From Archangium violaceum (GTDB lineage: Bacteria > Myxococcota > Myxococcia > Myxococcales > Myxococcaceae), in NCBI RefSeq assembly GCF_016887565.1, contig NZ_CP069396.1, positions 6,368,001 to 6,432,000 on the forward strand: DNA of 64,000 bases. The letters are read 5' to 3'. A model generated the notes under the pieces. It did no database searches. It was not told the origin of the DNA and saw only the letters and a program-made list of their open reading frames with translations. Positions within the stretch are counted from its first letter, which is position 1; each line of letters begins with the position of its first letter. Of this stretch, positions 21,814 to 30,625 are shown piece by piece. The position numbers were made by a program, and so were the translations under genes.

Positions 21814-24138
21814 ATGCGAAGCGTGTTCTCACGATCCGCGGGCATGTGGCGTCCCCTTGCCCTGGCCCTGGGTTGCTCTCTCGTCGCGCCGTTGCCGGTC
21901 CTCGCGGCACCCGGACAGGGTAATGCCTCGCGGGAGGCCGCCCGTTCCCCCGCGCGGCTCGTGGACCTCGAAGGGGTCCGGACGGCCGGTGCCATCCAGA
22001 CGCTGGAGGGCGCGTCCCTGGCGGCCGAGGGCCGCTACCTGCTGGTGACCGGGACCGGGCTCGCCTTCCACCGCACCTCCCAGCCCGTCCACGGGCTGCG
22101 GACCGTCCCCGTGTCTGGCTCGGCGTTCGAGCTCTACACGTGGGAGGAGGAGCTGCCCATCGGAGGCCGTCAGCCCTACTACGCCTACAGCCGGCAGGGA
22201 GTCGCCGCCATCGGGCGCGTGCGTCCCACCAGCTACGTGGTGCGCCTGCAGGACGCCTCGTTCGAGCCGCTCCAGGGGCTCGCGGCCGTGGCGAACCCCC
22301 AGCTCGCCGCCAGCGCGGACAACACGCTGCACCTGGTGCAGTTCCTGGCGACGCCGCTGCCCGAGTTCCGTCAGGCCATCGAGGCCCAGGGCGGCAAGGT
22401 GCTGCGCTTCCTCACCGACCACACCTTCGTCGTGGAGATGAACGCGGGGTCGCGGGCGCGCGTGGCGGAGCTGCCCTACGTGCGGTGGATCGGGCCCTAC
22501 CACCCGGAGTACCGGCTGGAGCGTGAGCTGCGCGAGTCCCTGGTGGGCCTGAGGGCGTCCCAGCCGGAGCAGCGCTACTCCATCATGCTCGGCGAGGGCG
22601 GGGAGCGGCGGCAGGCGGAGGTGGTCCGGCTGGTGCGGCGCCTGGGCGGCAAGGTGGACCTGGTCGAGCCGGCGGGCCTGCGCGTCGAGGCGACGCTCAC
22701 CCAGGCCCAGCTCCAGGAGGTGGCGCGCTCCAACGAGGTGCAGTTCATCGACCGGTGGGGTGGCCCCGGCGAGGTGGACATGGACATCGTCCGCGAGACG
22801 GGCGGCGCCAACTACGTCGAGACGCTCAAGGGCTGGACGGGGCAGGGCGTGCGCGGTGAGATCTTCGACACCGAGCTGCTCACCACGCACCAGGAGTGGC
22901 CCACCGCGCCCATCGTCCACAGCACGGGCACCACGAGCAGCAGCTACCACGGCACCAGCTGCTACAGCCACAACTTCGCCAAGGGGGTGAACGCGGGCGC
23001 GCGGGGCCTGCTGCCGAGCGGCCAGGGCATCTTCTTCCGCTACAACGAGTCCTCCCAGTTCGGTGGCACCAAGTCCCGCTACACCATCAACCAGGAGCTG
23101 ACGGACCCGGCCGGGCCCTACCGCGCCGTCTTCCAGACGTCCAGCGTGGGCAGCACCCTGACGACCGCGTACACCACCATCTCCGCCGAGGTGGACGACT
23201 ACCTCTTCAAGCACCCCATCCTCAGCACGCAGTCGCAGAGCAACTCCGGCTCCCGGAACTCGCGCCCGCAGGCGTGGGCGAAGAACATCGTCTCGGTGGG
23301 CGGCGTGCGCCACAGGAACACGCTGGCGCGCACGGATGACTACTGGGGCTCGGGCGGCAGCATCGGCCCGGCGGCGGACGGACGCATCAAGCCGGACCTG
23401 TCCTACTTCTACGACTCCGTGCGGGGTGCCGCGGGCACCGGCACCGCCAACTACACCGAGTTCAGCGGCACCAGCTCCGCCACGCCCCAGACGGCGGGCC
23501 ACTTCGGTCTGCTCTTCCAGATGTGGCACCAGGGCGTCTGGGCCGGCCACGGCCTCAAGACCGACGTCTTCGCCAGCCGCCCGCAGATGGCCACGGCCAA
23601 GGCGCTGATGATCAACAACGCGTGGCGCTACAACTGGGTGGCGGGCGGAACCAACGGGGACCTCGACCGCTACAAGCAGGGCTGGGGCACGTCCGACCTC
23701 AAGCGCCTCTACGACCGCGCCGCGGCGACGAGCGTCATCGACGAGACCGACGTCATCGCTCCCCTGGGCGTCAAGAGCTACACCGTCGACGTCGCCGCCG
23801 GTCAGACCGAGCTGAACGTCACGCTCGTCTACACGGATCCCATGGGCACGGTGGGCGCGGCCCAGGCGCGCGTGAACGACCTGTCGCTGCGGGTCACCTC
23901 TCCCTCGGGAGTGGTGTACTGGGGCAACAACGGTCTCACCGCGGGCAACTTCTCCACGGCGGGGGGTAGCTCCAACACCGTCGACACGGTCGAGAACGTC
24001 TTCCTCCAGAACCCCGCGGCCGGCGCGTGGAAGGTCGAGGTGCTGGGTGACGAGATCGTCCAGGACGCGCGCGTCGAGACGACGGCCATCGACGCCGACT
24101 ACGGCCTGGTGGTGAGCGGCGGGCTCATCCGGCCGTAA
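21814..24138 (+). CDS. Secreted S8 (subtilisin/kexin-like) serine protease
   Basis: 774-residue exported protease. Signal peptide MRSVFSRSAGMWRPLALALG ends near VLAAPG. Residues about 30-310 form a propeptide-like region, followed by the S8 domain: Asp in GEIFDTELLTTHQEW, His in the HGTSCYSHNFA segment (normally HGTHVAG), and Ser in FSGTSSATPQTAGHFG, the classic G-T-S-x-A-x-P. The C-terminal 150 residues (TELNVTLVYTDPMGTVGAAQ, then VENVFLQNPAAGAWKVEVLG) match the P-domain/jelly-roll of kexin-like enzymes. The ATG at 21814 has AAGGAG 11 bases upstream. Myxobacteria secrete many such proteases for predation; that role is inferred. Confidence 0.92.
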   Translation: MRSVFSRSAGMWRPLALALGCSLVAPLPVLAAPGQGNASREAARSPARLVDLEGVRTAGAIQTLEGASLAAEGRYLLVTGTGLAFHRTSQPVHGLRTVPVSGSAFELYTWEEELPIGGRQPYYAYSRQGVAAIGRVRPTSYVVRLQDASFEPLQGLAAVANPQLAASADNTLHLVQFLATPLPEFRQAIEAQGGKVLRFLTDHTFVVEMNAGSRARVAELPYVRWIGPYHPEYRLERELRESLVGLRASQPEQRYSIMLGEGGERRQAEVVRLVRRLGGKVDLVEPAGLRVEATLTQAQLQEVARSNEVQFIDRWGGPGEVDMDIVRETGGANYVETLKGWTGQGVRGEIFDTELLTTHQEWPTAPIVHSTGTTSSSYHGTSCYSHNFAKGVNAGARGLLPSGQGIFFRYNESSQFGGTKSRYTINQELTDPAGPYRAVFQTSSVGSTLTTAYTTISAEVDDYLFKHPILSTQSQSNSGSRNSRPQAWAKNIVSVGGVRHRNTLARTDDYWGSGGSIGPAADGRIKPDLSYFYDSVRGAAGTGTANYTEFSGTSSATPQTAGHFGLLFQMWHQGVWAGHGLKTDVFASRPQMATAKALMINNAWRYNWVAGGTNGDLDRYKQGWGTSDLKRLYDRAAATSVIDETDVIAPLGVKSYTVDVAAGQTELNVTLVYTDPMGTVGAAQARVNDLSLRVTSPSGVVYWGNNGLTAGNFSTAGGSSNTVDTVENVFLQNPAAGAWKVEVLGDEIVQDARVETTAIDADYGLVVSGGLIRP

Positions 24139-24209
24139 CGGCACGTGTCCTTCCCCCGGGGCGGGCGCTCCTGCTACAGGGCCGCCCGTCCCGTTCAGAA
24201 GGACACACC

Positions 24210-24911
24210 ATGACAAGCAAAGTGCTTCACCCCGTCGTCCTCGCCGCTCTGGTCTCGTTGAGCACGGCCCCGGTGTTCGCCAGTGCTCCACCCGAGAAGT
24301 TCGAGGATTGCGAGGCGCTGACGAAGTTCGCCGAATCCGTGAACGATGCCCCCAAGCTCACCAGGCCCAAGGGCTCGCCCGGCTTCGACATCAACATCTG
24401 CTACCATCCCAAGCGCACGAAGGGCTCGAGCGAATCCGCCGCCTGGTACGTGGTGCGCCGCCAGGTCGACGGCAAGACGGTCGAGGATGCCCAGCTCGTC
24501 CGGAAGGATGGCAACTTCGAGGACATCCTCCAGGTCCGCTATCAATACGCCGGTCCCCATGCATTCATGACGAACCTGGGGGCCGAGCGGGGCTCCACGA
24601 CCCTCATCACCGTGTTCAACCCCAGCACGCAACAGTTGAAGTCCCAGGTCTACCTGGTGCCCTCGGGGGAGCAGGAGTTGGTCTTCAAGGCCGTGCCGGT
24701 GAAGGACAGCGGCGTCCGCCTGACCGTGATCGAGGCCACCCTGTCGGAGGATGGGCAGACGCCCCCCCGGTGCACGAAGAGCACCTATGTGCTCAACCCA
24801 TTCGAGGATCAGAGCCTGGCCAATAGTGATTGGGAGAAGGCCTGGGAGCAGGGGCTGAGCAAGTTCCGTCAGGGCAAGACCGTGCCGGTCAAGTGCCCGA
24901 AGTCCGTGTAG
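24210..24911 (+). CDS. Secreted hypothetical protein
   Basis: 233-residue protein with signal peptide MTSKVLHPVVLAALVSLSTA, cleaved near VFASA. The mature part contains three Cys (DCEALTKF, INICYHP, PPRCTKST) and a fourth near the end (PVKCPKS), suggesting two disulphides. AAGGA precedes the ATG by eight bases. No family recognised. It follows the S8 protease by 71 bases on the same strand and could be co-expressed; the gap contains a weak GGGCGG/CCGCCC hairpin that may separate them. Confidence 0.75.
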   Translation: MTSKVLHPVVLAALVSLSTAPVFASAPPEKFEDCEALTKFAESVNDAPKLTRPKGSPGFDINICYHPKRTKGSSESAAWYVVRRQVDGKTVEDAQLVRKDGNFEDILQVRYQYAGPHAFMTNLGAERGSTTLITVFNPSTQQLKSQVYLVPSGEQELVFKAVPVKDSGVRLTVIEATLSEDGQTPPRCTKSTYVLNPFEDQSLANSDWEKAWEQGLSKFRQGKTVPVKCPKSV

Positions 24912-24987
24912 TAGGGGGACGGCTTGTGTGGAGGTCGGGGCTTGTGGCACTCACCGGCGCGTGCTCCGTCCCGACACCGAGGAACCC

Positions 24988-26187
24988 GTGAACCCGATGA
25001 CCCACCCTGGCGGGCGCCAGCCGCTCGCGGCGTGGGTCGTCGTTTCGATCGGGGTGTTCGCCCTGGCGATCCACGCGGTCGTGTTCCAGGTACAGGCGGA
25101 CTGGGCCGTCTTCTACAAGGCGGGAGCGAACGCGCTCGCCGGGCAGCCCCTCTACCGCTACGAGGACCTCCCCTGGGTCTACAAGTACGCGCCCGTGACC
25201 GCGTACCTCTTCGCTCCCTTCGCGGCCCTGCCGGAGACGCTGGCCCGCTGGTCCTGGGTGCTCCTCAACGCGGCCGTGCTCGTGCGCGCCATCCACCTCT
25301 GGGCCTCGATGATGCCGCGCCCGCTTCCCCGGTGGGCACATGCGCTCGTCGTGGTGCTGGCGCTCCCGTTCGTCAAGCAGGTGTTCCTCTACGGCAATTG
25401 CGACACGCTGCTCCTGTGGCTCGCACTCGAGAGCGAGGCCCTGCGCGGGACGCGGCCAGTCGCCTCCGGTGCCTTCCTGGCGGTGGCATGTCTCTTCAAG
25501 CCGCCGCTCGCCCTGCTCGTGCTCGTGGCGCTCTTCTCGCGGGAGTGGCGGCGAGTGGTCGCGGTGGGCGTCTTCGGGCTCGCGCTGCTGTTGCTCCCCG
25601 TGCTCTTCAGCGGTCCTTCGTTCGCCTGGAGCGAGATCCTCGCCTGGCGGAAGATGCTCGAGGATTCGACCGGTCCGCTCATCTGCGCCAACCAGAACCA
25701 GGGCGTCTTCGGCTTCGCCTGCTGGTTCCTCTCTCCCGCGGATGGCGCTCGCTACACGCTGCTCGCGGCGGGACTCGGCCTCGCGCTCGCCTCCGTGCTG
25801 TCGGCGCTCCTCGTCTCGCTGGCCCGGGTCGACGCCGCGCGCGCCCGGCTCGCCGTGACCGCGGTCGCGGTGTACTGCACGGCCGTCCTGTCGCCGCTCG
25901 GCTGGCGTAACAATCTCGTGATGCTCGTGCCGTTGCTCTTCCTGTTGCTCGATGCGGCCCTGCTGCTGCGCTCCCGGGCCACCTTCGCCTGGGCCATGGT
26001 CGCTCCGGGGCTCGGGACGCTCATGGGATTGCTCGCCTATGAGATCCTCGGCCGCGCGCGCTTCCAGCAGTTCCTCGAGCTCCGCCTGTTCGGGCTCTGC
26101 GCCGCCGTGACGGCGGTCTCGGCCCTGGTGCTCCAGCTCCGGGTCGCGCGGAGGGGACTCCCGGAAGCTCCAGCCGACCAACACTGA
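24988..26187 (+). CDS. GT87/DUF2029-like polyprenyl-linked mannosyltransferase, membrane
   Basis: 399-residue polytopic protein with about ten membrane helices. The N-terminal loop DWAVFYKAGANALAGQPLYR (D-x-x-x-F-Y-x-A) after the first helix is the hallmark of GT-C glycosyltransferases of the GT87/DUF2029 family, where the Asp is catalytic. WVYKYAPVTAYLFAPFAALP further supports this. Such enzymes use polyprenyl-phosphate-mannose on the periplasmic side. GTG 24988 is chosen over ATG 24997 because GAGGAA lies five bases upstream. No genes for a surrounding glycan pathway are adjacent. Confidence 0.8.
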   Translation: MNPMTHPGGRQPLAAWVVVSIGVFALAIHAVVFQVQADWAVFYKAGANALAGQPLYRYEDLPWVYKYAPVTAYLFAPFAALPETLARWSWVLLNAAVLVRAIHLWASMMPRPLPRWAHALVVVLALPFVKQVFLYGNCDTLLLWLALESEALRGTRPVASGAFLAVACLFKPPLALLVLVALFSREWRRVVAVGVFGLALLLLPVLFSGPSFAWSEILAWRKMLEDSTGPLICANQNQGVFGFACWFLSPADGARYTLLAAGLGLALASVLSALLVSLARVDAARARLAVTAVAVYCTAVLSPLGWRNNLVMLVPLLFLLLDAALLLRSRATFAWAMVAPGLGTLMGLLAYEILGRARFQQFLELRLFGLCAAVTAVSALVLQLRVARRGLPEAPADQH

Positions 26188-26272
26188 GTTTGTACGGCGC
26201 GCGACAGTTCGCCGAGGCCCCGAGGCTCGAAGCCGGGGGCTCGTGGCTCTTGTCTTGTAGGGCAGGGCGCTC

Positions 26273-27439
26273 GTGGTATGGCGAGTCATCGTGGAGAGTC
26301 CATCCCCAGCGCCAGTGGCAGGTCCCGGACAGCGACAGGCGGATGGTTCCGAACCGCCCGGTGCCGTCTCCACCCCCATCGCCGCCTGCTCCTGCTCCGT
26401 CGAGGATGCCGAGAGGCTGGCGTCTCGGATGGCGGAAGCCCTCGAGTCCATGGGCGACGCCTTCATCGGTCTCGACAAGGACTGGCGCATCACGCTCGTG
26501 AACGCGAGCCTGGAGCGGCTCTCCCGCAAGGCCTCGAGCGAGCTCCTGGGCCGTGTGCTCTGGGATGTCTGGCCGCGGGCCAGGGAGCCGGGCACGAACT
26601 ATTGGACGGAGTACCACCGGTGCATGGAGGAGCGCGTCCCGGTGCGGTTCGTCGAGCACGACGCGCTCCAGGACATATGGATGGAAGTCCGGGCCTACCC
26701 CACCCGAAGCGGGGGCCTCTCCCTCTTCTTCCGCGACGTGAGCGAGCAGAAGCGGGGCGTGGAGTTCGAACAGCAGCTCATCGGCATCGTCAGCCACGAC
26801 CTGCGCAACCCCCTGCAGGCCATCCGTCTCTCGGCGACGCACGGCCTCAAGACGGGAGGGCTTGAGCCGCGGCAGCGCCGCTCGTTCGAGCGCATCCTCA
26901 ACTCCTCGGACCGGGCGCTCCGGATGATCAACGACCTGCTCGACTTCACCCGCGTCCGCCTGGGCGGCGGCATCACGGTGGAGCGCGGCCAGGCCGTGGA
27001 CCTCCATCCCCTCGTCGCCCAGGTGGTGGACGAGGTGCTCGTCGCGCGGCCCGGGCGTCACGTGACGATGGAGCGCTCCGGTGACGGGCGAGGCTCCTGG
27101 GATGCCGATCGTCTCTCCCAGGTGGTGCAGAACCTCGTCCTCAACGCGCTTCAACACACCACCGAGGACGTTCCCGTGCGGGTGCGAACGTGGGGAGAAG
27201 GGGAGGAGGTCGTGCTCGAGGTGCACAACGGGGGTTCTCCCATTCCCGCGGAGGACCTTCCCCGGCTGTTCCAGCCCTTCCAGCGAGGCCGCAATGCGCG
27301 GCCCGACGGAGGCCGCAGCATGGGTCTGGGCCTGCACATCACCTACCACCTCGTGCAGGCGCACGGCGGAGGGATCCGCGTGCGTTCGAGCGCCGACGAG
27401 GGGACGACCTTCACGGTGAGACTTCCGCGTGATGGATAG
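26273..27439 (+). CDS. PAS-domain sensor histidine kinase
   Basis: 388-residue soluble kinase with no membrane segment. A PAS domain spans roughly residues 48-160 (MGDAFIGLDKDWRITLVNAS, ELLGRVLWDVWP). The phospho-acceptor is His175 in IVSHDLRNPLQAI, followed by N-box NLVLNALQHT, and G-boxes in SMGLGLHITYHLVQAHGGGI. It is the first gene of an operon with a double KaiC protein and a single-domain receiver, so it may phosphorylate the receiver in response to a cytosolic signal sensed by PAS. The start is uncertain: GTG 26273 or GTG 26291; the first 45 residues are low-complexity. Confidence 0.9.
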   Translation: MVWRVIVESPSPAPVAGPGQRQADGSEPPGAVSTPIAACSCSVEDAERLASRMAEALESMGDAFIGLDKDWRITLVNASLERLSRKASSELLGRVLWDVWPRAREPGTNYWTEYHRCMEERVPVRFVEHDALQDIWMEVRAYPTRSGGLSLFFRDVSEQKRGVEFEQQLIGIVSHDLRNPLQAIRLSATHGLKTGGLEPRQRRSFERILNSSDRALRMINDLLDFTRVRLGGGITVERGQAVDLHPLVAQVVDEVLVARPGRHVTMERSGDGRGSWDADRLSQVVQNLVLNALQHTTEDVPVRVRTWGEGEEVVLEVHNGGSPIPAEDLPRLFQPFQRGRNARPDGGRSMGLGLHITYHLVQAHGGGIRVRSSADEGTTFTVRLPRDG

Positions 27440-27504
27440 AAAGGGCGGGAAGGGCGCGTTGAGGTAGAGAGCAGCCTTCTCGTGGCACGGAAGAGGATGA
27501 GGGC

Positions 27505-29007
27505 GTGATGAGCGAGCCGATGACGGAGCGGCCCCAAGACAGGGTTCCCTCGGGGGTACGGGGTCTGGACCTCGTACTGCACGGTGGCTTCCTGCGCCGG
27601 GGCGTGTACATGCTTCAGGGCCGCCCGGGGGCGGGGAAGACCATCCTCGCCAACCAGGTGTGCTTCCATCATGCCGCGCAAGGGGGCCGCGTCCTCTACG
27701 CCACGCTGCTGGCGGAGACGCACGAGCGCCTGATCTTCAACCTCCAGCCGCTCTCCTTCTTCGACACGTCACGCATTCCCGAGCAGATCTCCTACCTGAG
27801 CGCCTTCTCGATCCTGGAAGAGGGTGGCTTGAAGGGGCTCGTGGAGGTGCTCCGGCGCGAGGTGCGTGCGCGCAAGGCCACCCTGCTCGTGGTGGACGGC
27901 CTGGTGACGGTGCAGGAGAGCGCCGAGACGAAGAAGGACTTCAAGAAGTTCATCCACGAGCTGCAGATCCACGCCAACTTCGCCGGCTGCACCATCCTGC
28001 TGCTCACCAGCGCGAGCGCGGAGCCGGTGGGGCCGGAGCACACCATGGTGGACGGCGTGCTGGAGCTCACCGACAACCGGCTGGGCCGGCGCGCGGAGCG
28101 TGAGCTGGAGGTGAAGAAGTTCCGGGGCAGCAGCTACCTGCGCGGCGGCCACGCCTTTCAAATCACCGGCGATGGCATCGTGGTGCTCCCGCGCATCGAG
28201 GCGCTCCTGCAGGAGCCGTCACGCGAGGATCCCTGCAAGTCGGAACGGGTCTCGACGGGAATCGCCCAGCTGGACCGGATGATGAGCGGAGGCCTTCCGT
28301 GCGCCTCCTCCTCCGTCCTCTTTGGTCCCACGGGGGCGGGCAAGACGACCTTCGGGCTGCAGTTCCTCGACAAATCGAGCAAGTCGGAGCCGGGCCTCCT
28401 CTTCGGATTCTACGAGACGCCGTCGCGCATCTTCCTCAAGGCCCGAGCACTGGGACTCGACCTGGAGAAGAAGCACGCGCAGGGCTTCTTCGACATCCAG
28501 TGGCATCCGCCCACCGAGCGCATCCTCGATGGGCTCGGCAACAAGCTGCTCGAGGCGGTGCGCGTGCGGGGCGTGAAGCGGCTCTTCATCGACGGGGTGG
28601 ACGGCTTCATGCAGTCGGCGGCCCATCCCGAGCGCATCAGCCACTTCCTGGCCGCGCTCACCAACGAGCTGCGGGTGTTGGGCGTCACCACGGTGTACAC
28701 CAGCGAGTTGCAAGACATGTTCTCCTCCGAGGTGAGGCTGCCGATCAGCGGTGTCTCGAGCCTCGTCGAGAACATCTTCTTCCTGCGCTTCGTGGAGCTG
28801 CGCTCGCAGCTCTACCGGATGCTGTCCGTCGTCAAGGTGCGTGACAGCGACTACGACTCCTCCCTCCGGGAGTTCCGCATCACGTCCCGGGGCATCGAGC
28901 TCGCCGACACCTTCCAGAGTGCCGAGTCCATCCTGACGGGCGATGCGAAGGTGGCGGGTTCGTCCCGGCCCAAGCGCAAGGGCCTGCTCAAGAAGCGGAG
29001 CCGTTAG
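27505..29007 (+). CDS. Double-domain KaiC-like RecA-fold ATPase
   Basis: 500-residue protein with two KaiC domains. The first has Walker A GRPGAGKT at 39-46 and Walker B-type LLVVDGLVT; the second has GPTGAGKT near 273-280 and LFIDGVDGFM. Domain starts carry the typical G-x-x-x-L-D pattern (SGVRGLDLVLHGGF; STGIAQLDRMMSGG). The C-terminus is basic (RPKRKGLLKKRSR) and lacks the KaiC phosphorylation loop, and no kaiA or kaiB is nearby, so it is not a clock protein but a signalling ATPase. Start GTG 27505 or ATG 27508. It is placed between the kinase and the receiver, with only two bases before the receiver start. Confidence 0.93.
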   Translation: MMSEPMTERPQDRVPSGVRGLDLVLHGGFLRRGVYMLQGRPGAGKTILANQVCFHHAAQGGRVLYATLLAETHERLIFNLQPLSFFDTSRIPEQISYLSAFSILEEGGLKGLVEVLRREVRARKATLLVVDGLVTVQESAETKKDFKKFIHELQIHANFAGCTILLLTSASAEPVGPEHTMVDGVLELTDNRLGRRAERELEVKKFRGSSYLRGGHAFQITGDGIVVLPRIEALLQEPSREDPCKSERVSTGIAQLDRMMSGGLPCASSSVLFGPTGAGKTTFGLQFLDKSSKSEPGLLFGFYETPSRIFLKARALGLDLEKKHAQGFFDIQWHPPTERILDGLGNKLLEAVRVRGVKRLFIDGVDGFMQSAAHPERISHFLAALTNELRVLGVTTVYTSELQDMFSSEVRLPISGVSSLVENIFFLRFVELRSQLYRMLSVVKVRDSDYDSSLREFRITSRGIELADTFQSAESILTGDAKVAGSSRPKRKGLLKKRSR

Positions 29008-29009
29008 CC

Positions 29010-29366
29010 GTGAGGACCCTCCTGGTGGTGGACGACGAGGTCGGCATCACCGATGCGCTCACGGATCTGTTGGGCGATGAAGGCTATCTCGTCCTGGTGG
29101 CACACAACGGGAAGGATGGCCTCAAGCGCATCGCCGAGAAACGGCCCGATCTCCTCCTGCTCGACTACATGATGCCGGTGATGGATGGGCGCGAGCTGTT
29201 GCTGGCCCTCCAGGCGGACCCGGCGTACCAGGGCCTTCCGGTGATCCTGATGAGTGCCATGCCCCGCTCCAGCATCCCCCCGGACTGCAAGCCCGCCGCC
29301 TTCCTGCGCAAGCCCTTCGAGCTCGACCAACTGCTCGCGGAAGTCGGCCGATTGCTCGCCCGGTAG
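29010..29366 (+). CDS. Single-domain response regulator receiver
   Basis: 118-residue CheY-like protein with no output domain. The acidic pocket is D8 and D9 (VVDDE), the phospho-acceptor D52 in LLLLDYMMPVMDG, Ser82 in ILMSAMP and Lys101 in FLRKPFE, all as required for phosphotransfer. It begins with GTG two bases after the KaiC-like stop, so it is translationally coupled. Its likely partner kinase is the PAS kinase two genes upstream; the output may be through binding to the KaiC-like ATPase, which is inference from gene order. Confidence 0.95.
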   Translation: MRTLLVVDDEVGITDALTDLLGDEGYLVLVAHNGKDGLKRIAEKRPDLLLLDYMMPVMDGRELLLALQADPAYQGLPVILMSAMPRSSIPPDCKPAAFLRKPFELDQLLAEVGRLLAR

Positions 29367-29411
29367 CGCGCTGGTCTTCTTCTGGGAGGCTTCGGATTTT
29401 CTAACGGCTGG

Positions 29412-29443
29412 CGGAAAGCGGACTGGTTAATCAGCCGCTTCCG
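29412..29443 (+). promoter_or_regulatory. Inverted repeat upstream of the Old Yellow Enzyme gene
   Basis: CGGAAAGCGG and CCGCTTCCG form a nine-pair inverted repeat with one bulged A, enclosing ACTGGTTAATCAG, itself partly symmetric (CTG-GTTAAT-CAG). It ends 27 bases before the ATG and could be the operator of a redox- or electrophile-responsive regulator, as common for such reductases; alternatively a terminator of the receiver operon. Confidence 0.4.
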
Positions 29444-29470
29444 AAAGCGTTGACTCCGGAGTGCCCCCCC

Positions 29471-30571
29471 ATGTCCGTAGATGCTCTGTTCCGCCCCTTC
29501 TCCCACAAGTCGCTGAAGCTGAAGAACCGCATCGTCATGGCCCCCATGACGCGCTCCTTCTCTCCCGGCGGTGTGCCCACCCCCGACGTCGCCGCGTACT
29601 ACCGCCGCCGGGCCGAGGCCGAGGTGGGCCTCATCCTCTCCGAGGGCACGGTGGTGAACCGGCCCTCCGCCAAGAACGATCCCAACGTGCCCGACTTCCA
29701 CGGCGAGCAGGCGCTGGCGGGGTGGAAGCGCGTCATCGACGAGGTGCACGCCGCGGGCGGGTTGATGGCTCCCCAGCTCTGGCACGTGGGCTCCGCGCGC
29801 AATCCCATGACCACCTGGGTCGCGCCGCCTCCGGTGGACAGCCCCTCCGGCCTGTCCTCGCCGGGCAAGCGTTTCACCGAGCCCATGACCGACGAGGCCA
29901 TCGCCGACACCATCGCCGCTTTCGGCAAGGCGGCGGCGGACGCGCAGCGGCTGGGCTTCGACGCGGTGGAGATCCACGGCGCGCACGGCTACCTGATCGA
30001 CCAGTTCTTCTGGTCCGGCACGAACACGCGGACGGACACCTTCGGTGGTGCAACCATCGCCGAGCGCGCCCGCTTCGCCGCCGAGGTGGTGAAGTCGATC
30101 CGCGCCTCCGTTCGCAAGGACTTCGTCATCATCCTGCGCCTGTCCCAGTGGAAGCAGCAGGACTTCACCGTCCGGCTCGCCCAGACCCCCCAGGAGATGG
30201 AGGCCTGGCTCACGCCGCTCGTGGAGGCCGGGACGGACATCCTGCACTGCTCGCAGCGCCGCTTCTGGGAGCCGGAGTTCGAGGGCTCGGAGCTCAACTT
30301 CGCCGGCTGGGCCAAGAAGCTCACCGGCAAGCCCACCATCACCGTCGGCTCGGTCGGGCTGAGCGGCGAGTTCACGGCCGCCTTCCGTGGCGAGACCTCC
30401 AAGCCCGCGTCCCTGGAGAACCTGCTGGTCCGTCTGGAGCGGGAGGAGTTCGACCTGGTGGCCGTCGGCCGCGCGCTGCTCTCCGATGCCCAGTGGGCCC
30501 GGAAGGTGCGCGAGGGCCGCCATGGCGAGCTGCAGGACTTCACCAAGGAGGCCCTCGCCAAACTGGCGTGA
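29471..30571 (+). CDS. NADH:flavin oxidoreductase, Old Yellow Enzyme family
   Basis: 366-residue FMN enzyme of the OYE family that reduces activated C=C bonds using NAD(P)H. Visible landmarks: LKNRIVMAPMTRSFSPGGVP at residues 18-37, the active-site IHGAHGYLIDQFFWSGTNTRTD region with His-x-x-His-type ligand-binding residues (H-G-A-H), and the C-terminal FMN-phosphate region FDLVAVGRALLSDAQW. The insertion TSKPASLENLLVRLEREEFD is usual for the myxobacterial/proteobacterial subgroup. ATG 29471 begins directly at the conserved domain (MSVDALFRPF). Soluble, cytosolic. Convergent with the esterase gene through a strong hairpin. Confidence 0.93.
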   Translation: MSVDALFRPFSHKSLKLKNRIVMAPMTRSFSPGGVPTPDVAAYYRRRAEAEVGLILSEGTVVNRPSAKNDPNVPDFHGEQALAGWKRVIDEVHAAGGLMAPQLWHVGSARNPMTTWVAPPPVDSPSGLSSPGKRFTEPMTDEAIADTIAAFGKAAADAQRLGFDAVEIHGAHGYLIDQFFWSGTNTRTDTFGGATIAERARFAAEVVKSIRASVRKDFVIILRLSQWKQQDFTVRLAQTPQEMEAWLTPLVEAGTDILHCSQRRFWEPEFEGSELNFAGWAKKLTGKPTITVGSVGLSGEFTAAFRGETSKPASLENLLVRLEREEFDLVAVGRALLSDAQWARKVREGRHGELQDFTKEALAKLA

Positions 30572-30590
30572 GCCTCCTGGGCGCGACGAA

Positions 30591-30619
30591 CGCCCGCGGG
30601 GAGGAGTGCCCCGCGGGCG
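30591..30619. terminator. Bidirectional hairpin between OYE and esterase genes
   Basis: Perfect eleven-base arms CGCCCGCGGGG / CCCCGCGGGCG with a seven-base loop, located 19 bases after the OYE stop and six before the convergent esterase stop. No U-tract, but stem length and position make it a convincing terminator. Confidence 0.65.
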
Positions 30620-30625
30620 CCGTGC

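Noticed and set aside
21829-24291. 820-codon minus-strand frame opposite the S8 protease
   Set aside because: Low-complexity shadow; the plus strand has signal peptide and catalytic motifs.
27505-29007. Circadian clock KaiC
   Set aside because: No kaiA or kaiB nearby and the C-terminal phosphorylation region of clock KaiC is absent.
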